DNA of 64,000 bases from Bradyrhizobium sp. 149. Its GTDB lineage: Bacteria > Pseudomonadota > Alphaproteobacteria > Rhizobiales > Xanthobacteraceae. Under the pieces are notes generated by a model. It made no database searches. It had not been told where the DNA came from and was given only the letters and a program-made list of their open reading frames with translations. Positions 18,096 through 26,792 of this stretch are shown piece by piece. The stretch lies in contig NZ_JADPKK010000013.1 of the NCBI RefSeq assembly GCF_023073915.1, positions 496,001 to 560,000 on the forward strand, written 5' to 3'. The stretch's first letter is position 1, and each line of letters starts with the position of its first letter. Both the position numbers and the translations under genes were made by a program.

Positions 18096-21000
18096 TCAGG
18101 TCGGCCGCAGCGCCTTGGTGTTGAGGTCGAGGTCGTTGACCTGCTTGTTCCGCTCGGAATCCGCCGCCGCGCGATGATCGGTCGCCAGCACCACATAGAC
18201 GGCAGGCAGCACGAACAGCGTAAACAGCGTGCCGATCGACATGCCGGCGACGACCACAAGACCGATCGAGAAGCGGCTGGCCGCGCCTGCGCCGGTCGCG
18301 GTCAGCAGCGGAATCAGGCCCGTCACCATCGCGGCCGTCGTCATCAGGATCGGTCGCAGACGAATACGGGCGGACATTTCGATCGCCGAGCGGCGGTCGA
18401 GCCGCTCGTTGATCTGGAGCTCGTTGGCAAACTCCACCATCAGGATGCCGTGCTTGGTGATCAGGCCAACCAAGGTCAGTAGGCCGACCTGGGTGTAGAT
18501 GTTCATGGTCGCCACACCGAAGAACAGCGGGATCAGCGCGCCAACGATCGCCATCGGCACCGAGATCATGATGACCAGCGGATCGCGCAAGCTCTCGAAC
18601 TGCGCCGCCAGCACCAGGAAGATGATGATCAGCGCGAAGCCGAAGGTGATCGCGAGCTGGTTGCCTTCCTGAACATACTGCCTGCTGTCAGCGAGATAAT
18701 CATGGCTGAAACCCTGCGGCAGGTTCTTGGCCTCGCTCTCGAGGAAGTCGACCGCCGCACCGACGGTTACGCCGGGCATCGGCACCGCCGAGAAGGTGGC
18801 CGAATTGAGCTGATTGTAATGTGTCAGCGAATTCGGCTCAGTCTTGGTCTCGATCGACACCACCGTCGACAGCGGAAGCTGCTGGCCGGTGTTGGTCGTC
18901 ACGTAGTAGCCGGCGAGCGATTCCGGCGAAAGCCGCTGGGCGCGCGGCACCTGCGGGATGACTTGATAGGAACGGCCCTCGAGGTTGAAGCGGTTGATGT
19001 AATTGCCGCCGAGCAGCACCGCGAGCGTGCTGCCGAGGTTCTGCATGTTAATGCCGAGATCCTGCGCCTTGGTGCGGTTGATCGTCACCTTCACGTTCGG
19101 CTGGTTGTACGCAAGATCGCTGTCGGAGACGATGAACATGCCGCTCTTGCGGGCAGCTGCCTTCAGCTTCTCCATCTGTTCATAGACAGTCTGGAAACTG
19201 GCGGTAGAGTTGATCACCATCTGCACCGGAAGGCCGCCCGGGCCGCCCGGCAGCGGCGGCAGGTTGAACGCGAACGCCTGCACGCCCTCGATCTTGGAGA
19301 GCTCGGCCTGCACCAGCGACTTCAGCTGGATCGACGAGCGCTTGCGCTCCTCCCAGGGCTTCAGCAGCATGCCGGCGATACCGCCCTGCGGGCCGTTGAT
19401 GCCGTTCAGCACGAAGCGCAGATCGGTCTCGGGGAATTTCTGGAATTCCTTGTCGAGCTTTTCGCCGTAGAAATCGACGTAGTCGATGTTGGCGTATTTC
19501 GGCGCCTTGGTCACCGCGAACACGATCCCCTGGTCCTCCTCAGGCGCCAGCTCCTTCGACGTGTGCATGTAGAGGAAGCCGACGAGCCCGAGAATAGTCA
19601 CCGCGAACAGGCCGGTGATGGCCTTGTAGTCGAGCGAGCGGTCGAGCCTTCGCCCGTACCATCGCGTCAACCCGCCAAACACCTTGTTGACGAACTTGGC
19701 GAAGCGACCCTCTTCGCTGTTCTTCAGCAGCACCGAGCACATCATCGGCGACAGCGTCAGCGCGATCACGCCGGACACGATCACCGAGCCCGCGAGCGTG
19801 AAGGCGAATTCGCGGAACAACGAGCCGGTCAGGCCACCGAGGAACCCGATCGGCGCGTACACGGCTGCGAGGGTGATGGTCATCGAGACGACGGGACCGA
19901 CGATTTCGCGCGCGCCTTCCAGCGACGCCTGGACCGGCGTTTTCCCTTCCTCCAGATGGCGGTGGATGTTTTCCACCACGACGATGGCGTCGTCGACCAC
20001 GAGGCCGATCGCGAGCACCATCGCGAGCAAAGTCAGGAGGTTGAAGCTGAAGCCCAGCGCCAGCATCAGCGTGCAGACGCCGATCATCGACAGCGGGATG
20101 GTGACGACGGGAATGATGACCGAACGGAACGACGCCAGAAACAGGAAGATCACCACGATCACGATGATCACGGCTTCGCCCAATGTCTTCTCGACCTCGT
20201 CGATCGAGGATTGGATGAACTTGGTCGAATCGTAGGCAACCTTCATCTTCATTGACGGCGGCAGATTGCGCTCGAGCTCGGGGAACAGCGCGCGCACGCC
20301 CTTGACCAGCGTCAGCGGGTTGCCTTGCGGTGTTGCCTGCACACCGATGAAGATCGCGTGCTCGCCGTTGAAGGCGACGCTCGCATCGGTGCTTTGAGCC
20401 GCAAGCTCGACGGTGGCGATGTCCTCCATACGTACGAAGCCGCCGTCCTTGGCCTTGACGATCATCTTCTTGAACTGATTGACGTCGGTCAGGCCCGTAT
20501 TCGTCGAAACGTTCGAGACGATGAGGTAGCCCTTGGTCTGGCCCGCCGCCGATTGGAAGTTGTTGGCGGTGATTGCCGCGGCCACGTCAGCCGGCGACAC
20601 GTTGCGCCCAGCCATCTTCAGCGGATCAAGCCACAGCCGCATCGCAAAGGTCTGGCCACCGAGAATATCCGCCGAAGCCACGCCGTCGACGGTCGACAGC
20701 ACCGGTTGCACAACGCGCGTCAGATAGTCCGAGATCGCCGAGCCCGACAGCTCTTCGGACGAGAAGCCGAGATACATCACGGCCGTGGTCTGGCCCGTGG
20801 TCTTCGTAACGATCGGATCGTTGGATTCCTTCGGAATCAGGTACTTGACGGAGTTCGTCTTGGCCAGAACCTCGGTCAGCGCCTGGTTCGGGTCGAAGTT
20901 CAGCTTGATGTAGACCTGGATCGTCGAGGTGCCGAGCACCGAGGACGAGGTGATGTAGTCGACACCTTCGGCGGAAGCGACCGCCTGCTCGATCGGCGTG

Positions 21001-21191
21001 GTGATGAAGCCTTGGATCAGGTCCGCGGACGCGCCTGGATAGACGGTCGTGATGTTGATGACCGTGTTCGACAGCTTCGGATATTGCCGGATCGGCAGCG
21101 TCGTCGCCGCGCGCAGGCCGATCAGCAGGATCAGCAGGCTGACGACGACCGACAGGACCGGGCGTTTGATGAAAATATCAGTAAAGCGCAT
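18096..21191 (-). CDS. RND multidrug efflux pump, inner-membrane subunit (HAE1 family)
   Basis: A 1031-residue proton-driven efflux transporter of the AcrB/MexB class. It has the twelve-helix plan with two large periplasmic loops; the first helix is KRPVLSVVVSLLILLIGL. The fourth helix carries the proton-relay acidic pair in AIGLVVDDAIVVVENIHR, and the tenth to eleventh helices carry GLITKHGILMVEFANE. Length is typical. It follows the adaptor gene by 74 bases on the minus strand and ends at a strong terminator. No outer-membrane channel gene is present in the operon, so it must borrow a TolC-like protein encoded elsewhere. The closest subgroup appears to be MdtB/MexF-like rather than AcrB, but the drug range cannot be inferred. 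Confidence 0.95.
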   Translation of the reverse strand: MRFTDIFIKRPVLSVVVSLLILLIGLRAATTLPIRQYPKLSNTVINITTVYPGASADLIQGFITTPIEQAVASAEGVDYITSSSVLGTSTIQVYIKLNFDPNQALTEVLAKTNSVKYLIPKESNDPIVTKTTGQTTAVMYLGFSSEELSGSAISDYLTRVVQPVLSTVDGVASADILGGQTFAMRLWLDPLKMAGRNVSPADVAAAITANNFQSAAGQTKGYLIVSNVSTNTGLTDVNQFKKMIVKAKDGGFVRMEDIATVELAAQSTDASVAFNGEHAIFIGVQATPQGNPLTLVKGVRALFPELERNLPPSMKMKVAYDSTKFIQSSIDEVEKTLGEAVIIVIVVIFLFLASFRSVIIPVVTIPLSMIGVCTLMLALGFSFNLLTLLAMVLAIGLVVDDAIVVVENIHRHLEEGKTPVQASLEGAREIVGPVVSMTITLAAVYAPIGFLGGLTGSLFREFAFTLAGSVIVSGVIALTLSPMMCSVLLKNSEEGRFAKFVNKVFGGLTRWYGRRLDRSLDYKAITGLFAVTILGLVGFLYMHTSKELAPEEDQGIVFAVTKAPKYANIDYVDFYGEKLDKEFQKFPETDLRFVLNGINGPQGGIAGMLLKPWEERKRSSIQLKSLVQAELSKIEGVQAFAFNLPPLPGGPGGLPVQMVINSTASFQTVYEQMEKLKAAARKSGMFIVSDSDLAYNQPNVKVTINRTKAQDLGINMQNLGSTLAVLLGGNYINRFNLEGRSYQVIPQVPRAQRLSPESLAGYYVTTNTGQQLPLSTVVSIETKTEPNSLTHYNQLNSATFSAVPMPGVTVGAAVDFLESEAKNLPQGFSHDYLADSRQYVQEGNQLAITFGFALIIIFLVLAAQFESLRDPLVIMISVPMAIVGALIPLFFGVATMNIYTQVGLLTLVGLITKHGILMVEFANELQINERLDRRSAIEMSARIRLRPILMTTAAMVTGLIPLLTATGAGAASRFSIGLVVVAGMSIGTLFTLFVLPAVYVVLATDHRAAADSERNKQVNDLDLNTKALRPT

Positions 21192-21265
21192 CGCGGCGAT
21201 CTCGATTCATTGACTTGCAAAGCGCATGACCCGGCCAAGCCGGATCATGCTGCGACGTGACGACC

Positions 21266-22459
21266 TCAGTATCGCGGCGGCTGCGCCGGGATCTGCGGGG
21301 CCGGGTCGGTCGAAATCGATACCGCCGCGCCCGATTGGAGCTTGAGCTGGCCGACGGCGACGACCTTGTCGCCCGGCTTCACGCCCTTGACGATTTCGAC
21401 GCGACCTTCGACCCGGTTGCCGGTCTGCACGAAAGTGCGCACCGCGCTCAGGCTGGTCTTGCCGTCCTCTTCCTTCTTCTCGCTGATCACGAACACCGAG
21501 TCGCCGTACAGCGTGTAGTCGACCGCCGTCTCCGGCACGGTGACCACGGCTGGCTTGTCCGGCAGCACCACCGTGGTGGTCACGAACATGCCGGGCTTCA
21601 GGATCTTCTCCGGATTGGAGATGGTCGCCTGCACGCGGATGTTGCGAGTGTCGGTCGAGATCTGCGGCTCGATCGTGGTGATCTTGGCGTCGAAGGTGCG
21701 GCCCGGATAAGCGTCAACCCTCAGCCGAACCGGCTGACCGACCTTGAGGTTGCCCGAGTCCTTTTCCGTCACCGTGAAGTTGGCCCACAGCTCCGACAGA
21801 TCCGTCAGCGAAACGATGGCCGTGCCTGCGGTGAGATACTGGCCGACCTCGACCTTGCGGACGCCGAGGTCGCCGGAGAACGGTGCACGCACCAGCTTCT
21901 GCGAAATCAGCGCCTCCGTCTTGGCGATTCCGGCCATAGCCTGGTCGTAGGCAGCCTGCGCCTGATCGACCGTCGCCTGCGGACCGAACTGGCGCGAGGC
22001 CAGTTGCTTGGCGCGGTCGAGCGACAACTGCGCGACGGTCGCCTGCGCCTTGAAGCTCGCGAGATCGCCCTGCTCGGCCGCGTCGAACAGCTGCACCAGC
22101 GGCGTGCCGGCTTCGACATGCGCGCCCGGCTCGAACTTGATCTCGGTGACACGGCCGTTGACGTCGGCGCTGACGTCGACCTGATGCACGGCAGAGAGCC
22201 CGCCGACGGCCGTGAGCAGGTTCGGCACCACCTCGGACTTCGCCTCGGCTGCGCTGACTGCGACCGGCGGCGGCTTGTTGTTGGCGAAGAACTGCTTGAT
22301 CATCTGGCCGCGGAAAGAATTGAACCAGACGAGGCCACCGACGAGCACGCCGAGCAGCGTGCCGACGATGATGAACCAGAGCACCGGCCGAACCGGACGC
22401 TTGGGAGCCTTGTTGTCGATCGGTTCGCCCGAAATCTTGTGTTCGGTTACGATGTTCAT
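21266..22459 (-). CDS. RND efflux periplasmic adaptor (membrane fusion protein)
   Basis: A 397-residue adaptor. After a short cytoplasmic tail comes a single N-terminal anchor (VLWFIIVGTLLGVLVGGLVW), then the barrel-sandwich/lipoyl halves (GGLSAVHQVDVSADVNG, PFSGDLGVRKVEVGQYL), an alpha-hairpin of about 70 residues, a beta-barrel and a membrane-proximal domain. I chose the ATG at 22459, one base after the TetR stop codon, over an upstream in-frame start that would overlap the regulator. It links the pump to an outer-membrane channel. The gene order regulator-adaptor-pump on one strand indicates one autoregulated operon. Confidence 0.92.
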   Translation of the reverse strand: MNIVTEHKISGEPIDNKAPKRPVRPVLWFIIVGTLLGVLVGGLVWFNSFRGQMIKQFFANNKPPPVAVSAAEAKSEVVPNLLTAVGGLSAVHQVDVSADVNGRVTEIKFEPGAHVEAGTPLVQLFDAAEQGDLASFKAQATVAQLSLDRAKQLASRQFGPQATVDQAQAAYDQAMAGIAKTEALISQKLVRAPFSGDLGVRKVEVGQYLTAGTAIVSLTDLSELWANFTVTEKDSGNLKVGQPVRLRVDAYPGRTFDAKITTIEPQISTDTRNIRVQATISNPEKILKPGMFVTTTVVLPDKPAVVTVPETAVDYTLYGDSVFVISEKKEEDGKTSLSAVRTFVQTGNRVEGRVEIVKGVKPGDKVVAVGQLKLQSGAAVSISTDPAPQIPAQPPRY

Positions 22460-22460
22460 G

Positions 22461-23162
22461 TCATGCACTTTCTGCAATCGCCGTCTTGCCCGCACACGCG
22501 GCCTGATCGCGGCCCAAATGCGAAGCAATTGCGGCGTCGTTAAGTCCGATACCCCTCAGGAGAAATTCACAGAGCTGCCGCTCGAGGTCGTTCGCCTTGC
22601 CGTAAGCGAGACACGGCGTGGCCGGCAGCCTGGTCAGCGCAGCCGTCATCACCGTGTGATGCGCAAACCAGAACAGGTTGAGCGGTTCGCCGTTGTATGG
22701 CCGCGCGTCCCCGGCGGCAACCGCACGCTCGAGCGAGGCGACGAAGGCCGCCCCGATCAGCGTCTCGATCTTGGCATATAGCAAACGAGCGAATTCGCCG
22801 TCGTCCAAATGACTCGTGGCCATCAGTCGCAGGCGCTGGGCCTCTTCCCGGTCGGGCCCGTCGGCGATGTGCAGGAAATGCCCGACCATGCCGCGGATCA
22901 CTTCGACCAGGGTGGCAGTAGAAGGCTCCCGTTCGAGCAGCTCCATGAGCGCCGGGTCCGCCTCGCATTCGTCGCTGAGAATTTCGGCATAGAGCGCGGC
23001 CTTGGACGGGAAATGCTTGAACAGCAGCGCTTCGGAAATGGCAGCGGCCGCCGCCACGCTCTTTGTCGTGGTGCCGGTATAGCCGTGTCGGGCAAAGCAA
23101 CGCTTTGCGGCGCCGAGGATCAATTGACGCCTCAGGTCGCTCGTCATACGCAATGAGCTCAT
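22461..23162 (-). CDS. TetR family repressor of the efflux operon
   Basis: A 233-residue regulator with an N-terminal TetR helix-turn-helix (RRQLILGAAKRCFARHGY then TTKSVAAAAAISEALLFKHF) and a C-terminal ligand-binding domain typical of efflux repressors. Two in-frame ATGs compete (23162 and 23147); neither has a strong ribosome-binding site. It is the first gene of the adaptor-pump operon and probably represses it, releasing DNA when a pump substrate binds. A 6-bp inverted repeat with a 4-base spacer lies 5 bases upstream of the start and is the likely autoregulatory operator. Confidence 0.88.
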   Translation of the reverse strand: MSSLRMTSDLRRQLILGAAKRCFARHGYTGTTTKSVAAAAAISEALLFKHFPSKAALYAEILSDECEADPALMELLEREPSTATLVEVIRGMVGHFLHIADGPDREEAQRLRLMATSHLDDGEFARLLYAKIETLIGAAFVASLERAVAAGDARPYNGEPLNLFWFAHHTVMTAALTRLPATPCLAYGKANDLERQLCEFLLRGIGLNDAAIASHLGRDQAACAGKTAIAESA

Positions 23163-23166
23163 GCTA

Positions 23167-23182
23167 GTGAGTAAGCACTCAC
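23167..23182 (-). promoter_or_regulatory. Candidate TetR operator
   Basis: The sequence GTGAGT-AAGC-ACTCAC is a perfect 6-bp inverted repeat around four bases, immediately before the efflux repressor start codon. The same half-sites (GTGAGT/ACTCAC) are commonly seen in operators of efflux-type TetR proteins. Binding has not been shown. Confidence 0.6.
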
Positions 23183-23251
23183 CCACGCAAAAGTCAAGCC
23201 GAATGGTGCGGTGCAACCTACAAGAATATCTCTTAAAGGTATCGCAAGGTT

Positions 23252-23365
23252 CTAAATCGGCTCGAAGCCGAGGTCGCCGCGGATCCGGTTGAGAATGTAA
23301 GTCCCATCCCGACTTGGCAAAATCCGCTCCAGATGGCGGCGGTCGAGGAGATTGGCCTTGCTCAT
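23252..23365 (-). pseudogene. Remnant of thiamine-pyrophosphate decarboxylase beta subunit
   Basis: The ATG at 23365 overlaps the alpha-subunit stop (ATGA), the arrangement expected for a two-subunit sulfopyruvate/phosphonopyruvate-type decarboxylase. Only the first ten residues (MSKANLLDRR) look like a beta subunit; they run into an unrelated 27-residue tail (ILPSRDGTYILNRIRGDLG region) and stop. A normal beta subunit is near 190 residues. An internal deletion that joined the start to a foreign 3' end is the simplest reading. Confidence 0.6.
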
Positions 23366-23904
23366 TTGGTGAAAACCTTGGCGCCGATCAGGCGCTGCGA
23401 CAGCAGGACGGCCGTGGCGTGAGCGCGTTGTAGGCCTGCGCGGCCGCCGCCTCGAGCACGGCCGGCACCTCGGCTGCGGTCGAAGCCCGCAGCACCTTGA
23501 CACCCGTGAGCTCGAACACGCTCTGCGTGGTCGATCCCATCGGCACCTGCCACGGATTGAACTCGCCCCACTCGCCGCGCATGGTCACCAGCGTGAGGAA
23601 GGGAAAGCGCAGGATCGGGGATCAGCGACAGCATGTTGATGCAATTGCCGACTCCGCTCGACTGCATCAACAGCACGCCGCGCTGGCCGCCGGTCCAGGC
23701 GCCGGCGAGAAGCGCCACGCCCTCCTCCTCGGTCGTCAGCGGAATGCCGCGCATCGTGGACGAGGCCAGCACGCGCTGGATCAGCCTCGAATGGCCGGCG
23801 TCCGGCACGTAGGGCACTTGCCGGACGTCGAAGCGTTGCAAGGTCGCGAAAATATCGTCCGGCCAATTCGGGGCCGGGTCGGCAGCGTCAGCGCGGGCCC
23901 GCAT
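23362..23904 (-). pseudogene. Thiamine-pyrophosphate decarboxylase alpha subunit (sulfopyruvate decarboxylase-like), two frameshifts
   Basis: The N-terminal part (WPDDIFATLQRFDVRQVPYV, EEEGVALLAGAW, MLMQSSGVGNCINML-like) matches the pyrimidine-binding subunit of ComD/phosphonopyruvate-type decarboxylases. The frame is lost at a run of four C (minus strand, near 23617) where one base is extra; the +1 frame then continues with LTLVTMRGEWGEFNPWQVP and FELTGVKVLRAST. A compensating missing base near 23424 restores the first frame for ATAVLLSQRLIGAKVF. With both corrected, a full-length subunit of about 180 residues would read through. The adjacent beta remnant supports real decay, although the homopolymer position also fits a sequencing error. 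Confidence 0.7.
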
Positions 23905-24011
23905 TTTCCTGTCCGGTCGGCTTGCAAATCATGGCTCGACTGTAGACGGTGAACTGCGCCGCTCAAAAGAGCGAAAACGGCATATCGGTCTCAACCGGCG
24001 AGTATGGCGGC

Positions 24012-25244
24012 ATGAACGCAAGTGCGAATGAACTGGCGGCCAATTTCGATCTGGAGAAGCTGACGGCGGAATTCTACGACGATCCCTACCCGACCTATCG
24101 TGCACTGCGGGAGAACGAGCCGCTCAAGCGCCTGCGCAACGGCACCGTATTCCTGACCCGCTATGACGATCTCGTCACGACTTACAAGAACACCAGATCG
24201 TTCAGCTCGGACAAGAAGCGCGAGTTCGCGCCGAAATATGGCGACACCCCGCTCTATGAGCATCACACCACGAGCCTCGTCTTCAACGATCCGCCGGCGC
24301 ATACCCGCGTGCGGCGCCTGATCATGGGCGCGCTGTCGCCGCGCGCGATCGCGGGGATGGAGCCCGATATTATCAAGCTGGTCGACGGCCTGCTCAATCG
24401 CATCGCTGCCAAGGGCAGCTGCGAGCTGATCGAGGACTTCGCCGCCTCGATCCCCATCGAGGTGATCGGCAATTTGCTCGACGTGCCCCATGACGAACGC
24501 GCGCCGCTGCGCGATTGGTCGCTGGCGATCCTGGGCGCCCTCGAACCGGTCGTGTCACCTGAAGTGGCCGCGCGCGGCAACAAGGCCGTGACGGACTTCC
24601 TCGCCTATCTCCAGACACTGGTCGCGCGCCGGCGCCAAACGCCCGGCAACCCCGAGCGTGACGTGTTGACGCGGCTGATCCAGGGAGAAGGTAACGGCGG
24701 GGAGAACGGCGAGCGGCTGACCGAGAAGGAGCTGCTGCACAACTGCATCTTCCTGCTCAATGCCGGCCACGAGACCACCACCAACCTGATCGGCAACGGG
24801 CTGGTCGCGCTCGACCGGAACCCGGATCAGAAGCGGGGGCTGAGCGACAACCCCGAGCTGATCAAGACTGCGGTCGAAGAGATGCTGCGCTACGAAAGCT
24901 CGAACCAGCTCGGCAACCGCATGACCACGGAGCGGGTCGAGCTCGGCGGCGTCATGCTCGATGCCGGCACGTCGATCACGCTGTGCATCGGCGCTGCCAA
25001 CCGCGATCCGGCGCAGTTTCCGGACCCCGAAAGCTTCGACATCGCGCGCATGCCGAACCGGCATCTCGCCTTCGCCACCGGAGCGCATCAATGCGCGGGC
25101 ATGGCGCTGGCGCGGCTGGAAGGCGCCATCGCGGTCTCACGCTTCTTGGCGCGCTTCCCGAACTATGCCGTGAGCGGACAGCCGGTCAGGGGTGGACGGG
25201 TGCGGTTCCGCGGCTTTTTGAGCGTGCCCTGCGCGGTCGGCTGA
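24012..25244 (+). CDS. Cytochrome P450
   Basis: A 410-residue soluble bacterial P450. The I-helix oxygen-binding motif is LLNAGHETTTN, the K-helix has EEMLRYE (E-x-x-R), and the heme loop is FATGAHQCAGMALAR with the ligand Cys361. I chose ATG 24012, preceded by GGCGG, over an in-frame ATG 21 codons upstream. It is divergent from the broken decarboxylase and has no ferredoxin or reductase gene beside it, so electrons must come from elsewhere; a FAD-dependent ferredoxin-reductase-like gene occurs at about 40.4-41.7 kb. Substrate unknown. Confidence 0.94.
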   Translation: MNASANELAANFDLEKLTAEFYDDPYPTYRALRENEPLKRLRNGTVFLTRYDDLVTTYKNTRSFSSDKKREFAPKYGDTPLYEHHTTSLVFNDPPAHTRVRRLIMGALSPRAIAGMEPDIIKLVDGLLNRIAAKGSCELIEDFAASIPIEVIGNLLDVPHDERAPLRDWSLAILGALEPVVSPEVAARGNKAVTDFLAYLQTLVARRRQTPGNPERDVLTRLIQGEGNGGENGERLTEKELLHNCIFLLNAGHETTTNLIGNGLVALDRNPDQKRGLSDNPELIKTAVEEMLRYESSNQLGNRMTTERVELGGVMLDAGTSITLCIGAANRDPAQFPDPESFDIARMPNRHLAFATGAHQCAGMALARLEGAIAVSRFLARFPNYAVSGQPVRGGRVRFRGFLSVPCAVG

Positions 25245-25471
25245 GGCCCGGCAGCAAAAATGTCGAAAACAACCCCATGCACAGTAGACGGCGGTCGGCG
25301 GAAGATTGCCATCTGGGTCCGCAGAACCATTTGACACTTCGGGCTAATCAGGCGGCACTACGCCATCATTCGCGCATCACGACTTCCGAGCGGGCAGGCT
25401 GATAGCCACATCAATCTGAGCGCGGCAGGTGCAGTCGTTGACGCGGGCGCGCAGCAATGGAGTGACGACAG

Positions 25472-26686
25472 ATGAGCTCGTCGATCATTGATTTCCTCGC
25501 AACAGAAGCACGCTTTGGCGCCCACAATTACGAGCCGATCGGGGTCGTCCTGTCGCGTGGCGAAGGTGTCTGGGTCTGGGATACCGACAGCAACCGTTAC
25601 CTCGATTGCCTCTCCGCCTATTCGGCGATCAACCAGGGCCACTGCCACCCCAAGATCCTCGCGGCGATGGTGGAACAGGCGCACAGGCTGACGCTCACCT
25701 CGCGCGCCTTCCACAACGACCAGCTCGCCCCGTTCTACGAAGAGATCGCGGCGCTGACCGGCTCCCATAGGGTGCTGCCGATGAACAGCGGCGCCGAGGC
25801 GGTCGAAAGCGCGATCAAGTCGGTGCGCAAATGGGGCTATGAGATGAAGGGCGTGCCGGACGGCCAGGCCGAGATCATCGTCTGCGCCAACAATTTCCAC
25901 GGACGCACGCTTGGCATCGTCGGCTTTTCAACCGACCCTGTGACACGCACACACTTTGGACCGTTCGCGCCCGGCTTCAAGATCATCGCGTTCGGCGATG
26001 CCGCGGCGCTGGAAGAAGCGATCACGCCGAACACCGTCGCCTTTCTGGTCGAGCCGATCCAGGGCGAAGCCGGTGTCATCATTCCTCCAGCCGGCTATTT
26101 CACGAAGGTGCGGGAGCTCTGCACCGCCAACAATGTGATGCTGGTGCTCGACGAGATCCAGACCGGGCTTGGCCGCACCGGCAAGCTGCTCGCCGAACAG
26201 CACGAGGGCATCGAGGCGGACGTGACGCTGCTCGGCAAGGCCCTGTCCGGCGGCTTCTATCCGGTGTCGGCCGTGCTCTCGAACAACGAAGTGCTCGGTA
26301 CGTTGAGACCCGGGCAGCACGGTTCGACTTTCGGCGGCAATCCACTTGCCTGCGCGGTGGCGCGGGCGGCGATGCGCGTGCTGGTCGAGGAAGGCATGAT
26401 CGAGAACGCCGCCAGCCAGGGCGCGCGCTTTCTGGAAGGCTTGAAAGACATCCGTGCCAACACGATCCGCGAGGTACGCGGGCGCGGCCTGATGCTGGCG
26501 GTCGAGCTGCATCCTGAGGCCGGACGCGCACGCCGCTACTGCGAGGCGCTCCAGGGCAAGGGCATCCTCGCCAAGGATACCCATGAGCACACGATCCGCA
26601 TCGCCCCGCCGCTGGTGATTACCAGCGACCAGGTCGACTGGGCGCTGGAGCGGTTCGCCACGACCCTGACGCAGGACTTCTCTTGA
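25472..26686 (+). CDS. rocD: Ornithine aminotransferase
   Basis: A 404-residue pyridoxal-phosphate enzyme that converts ornithine and 2-oxoglutarate to glutamate semialdehyde and glutamate in arginine/ornithine catabolism. It has the class III aminotransferase order: [13 protein letters not shown] (phosphate-binding), [27 protein letters not shown], and the Schiff-base Lys256 in [15 protein letters not shown], followed by [11 protein letters not shown]. The ornithine-type signature [13 protein letters not shown] near residue 50 separates it from acetylornithine enzymes. About 225 bases upstream hold no recognised gene; arginase or an Lrp-type regulator is not adjacent. Length is normal. Confidence 0.92.
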   Translation: MSSSIIDFLATEARFGAHNYEPIGVVLSRGEGVWVWDTDSNRYLDCLSAYSAINQGHCHPKILAAMVEQAHRLTLTSRAFHNDQLAPFYEEIAALTGSHRVLPMNSGAEAVESAIKSVRKWGYEMKGVPDGQAEIIVCANNFHGRTLGIVGFSTDPVTRTHFGPFAPGFKIIAFGDAAALEEAITPNTVAFLVEPIQGEAGVIIPPAGYFTKVRELCTANNVMLVLDEIQTGLGRTGKLLAEQHEGIEADVTLLGKALSGGFYPVSAVLSNNEVLGTLRPGQHGSTFGGNPLACAVARAAMRVLVEEGMIENAASQGARFLEGLKDIRANTIREVRGRGLMLAVELHPEAGRARRYCEALQGKGILAKDTHEHTIRIAPPLVITSDQVDWALERFATTLTQDFS

Positions 26687-26792
26687 GGCTGCCTGCGTCG
26701 GAAGATCGCAAGGCCGGCCGCGGCCGACAACGAACGATTCCGCCACCTGCGCGTTGAAGGTTGTGCGCGGTTACGAGTTGGGAGCGACGATC

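Noticed and set aside
16011..18482. An 823-codon open frame on the plus strand opposite the kinase and RND genes
   Set aside because: It is antisense to well-supported kinase and pump domains and has no family motif; long antisense frames are expected in high-GC DNA.
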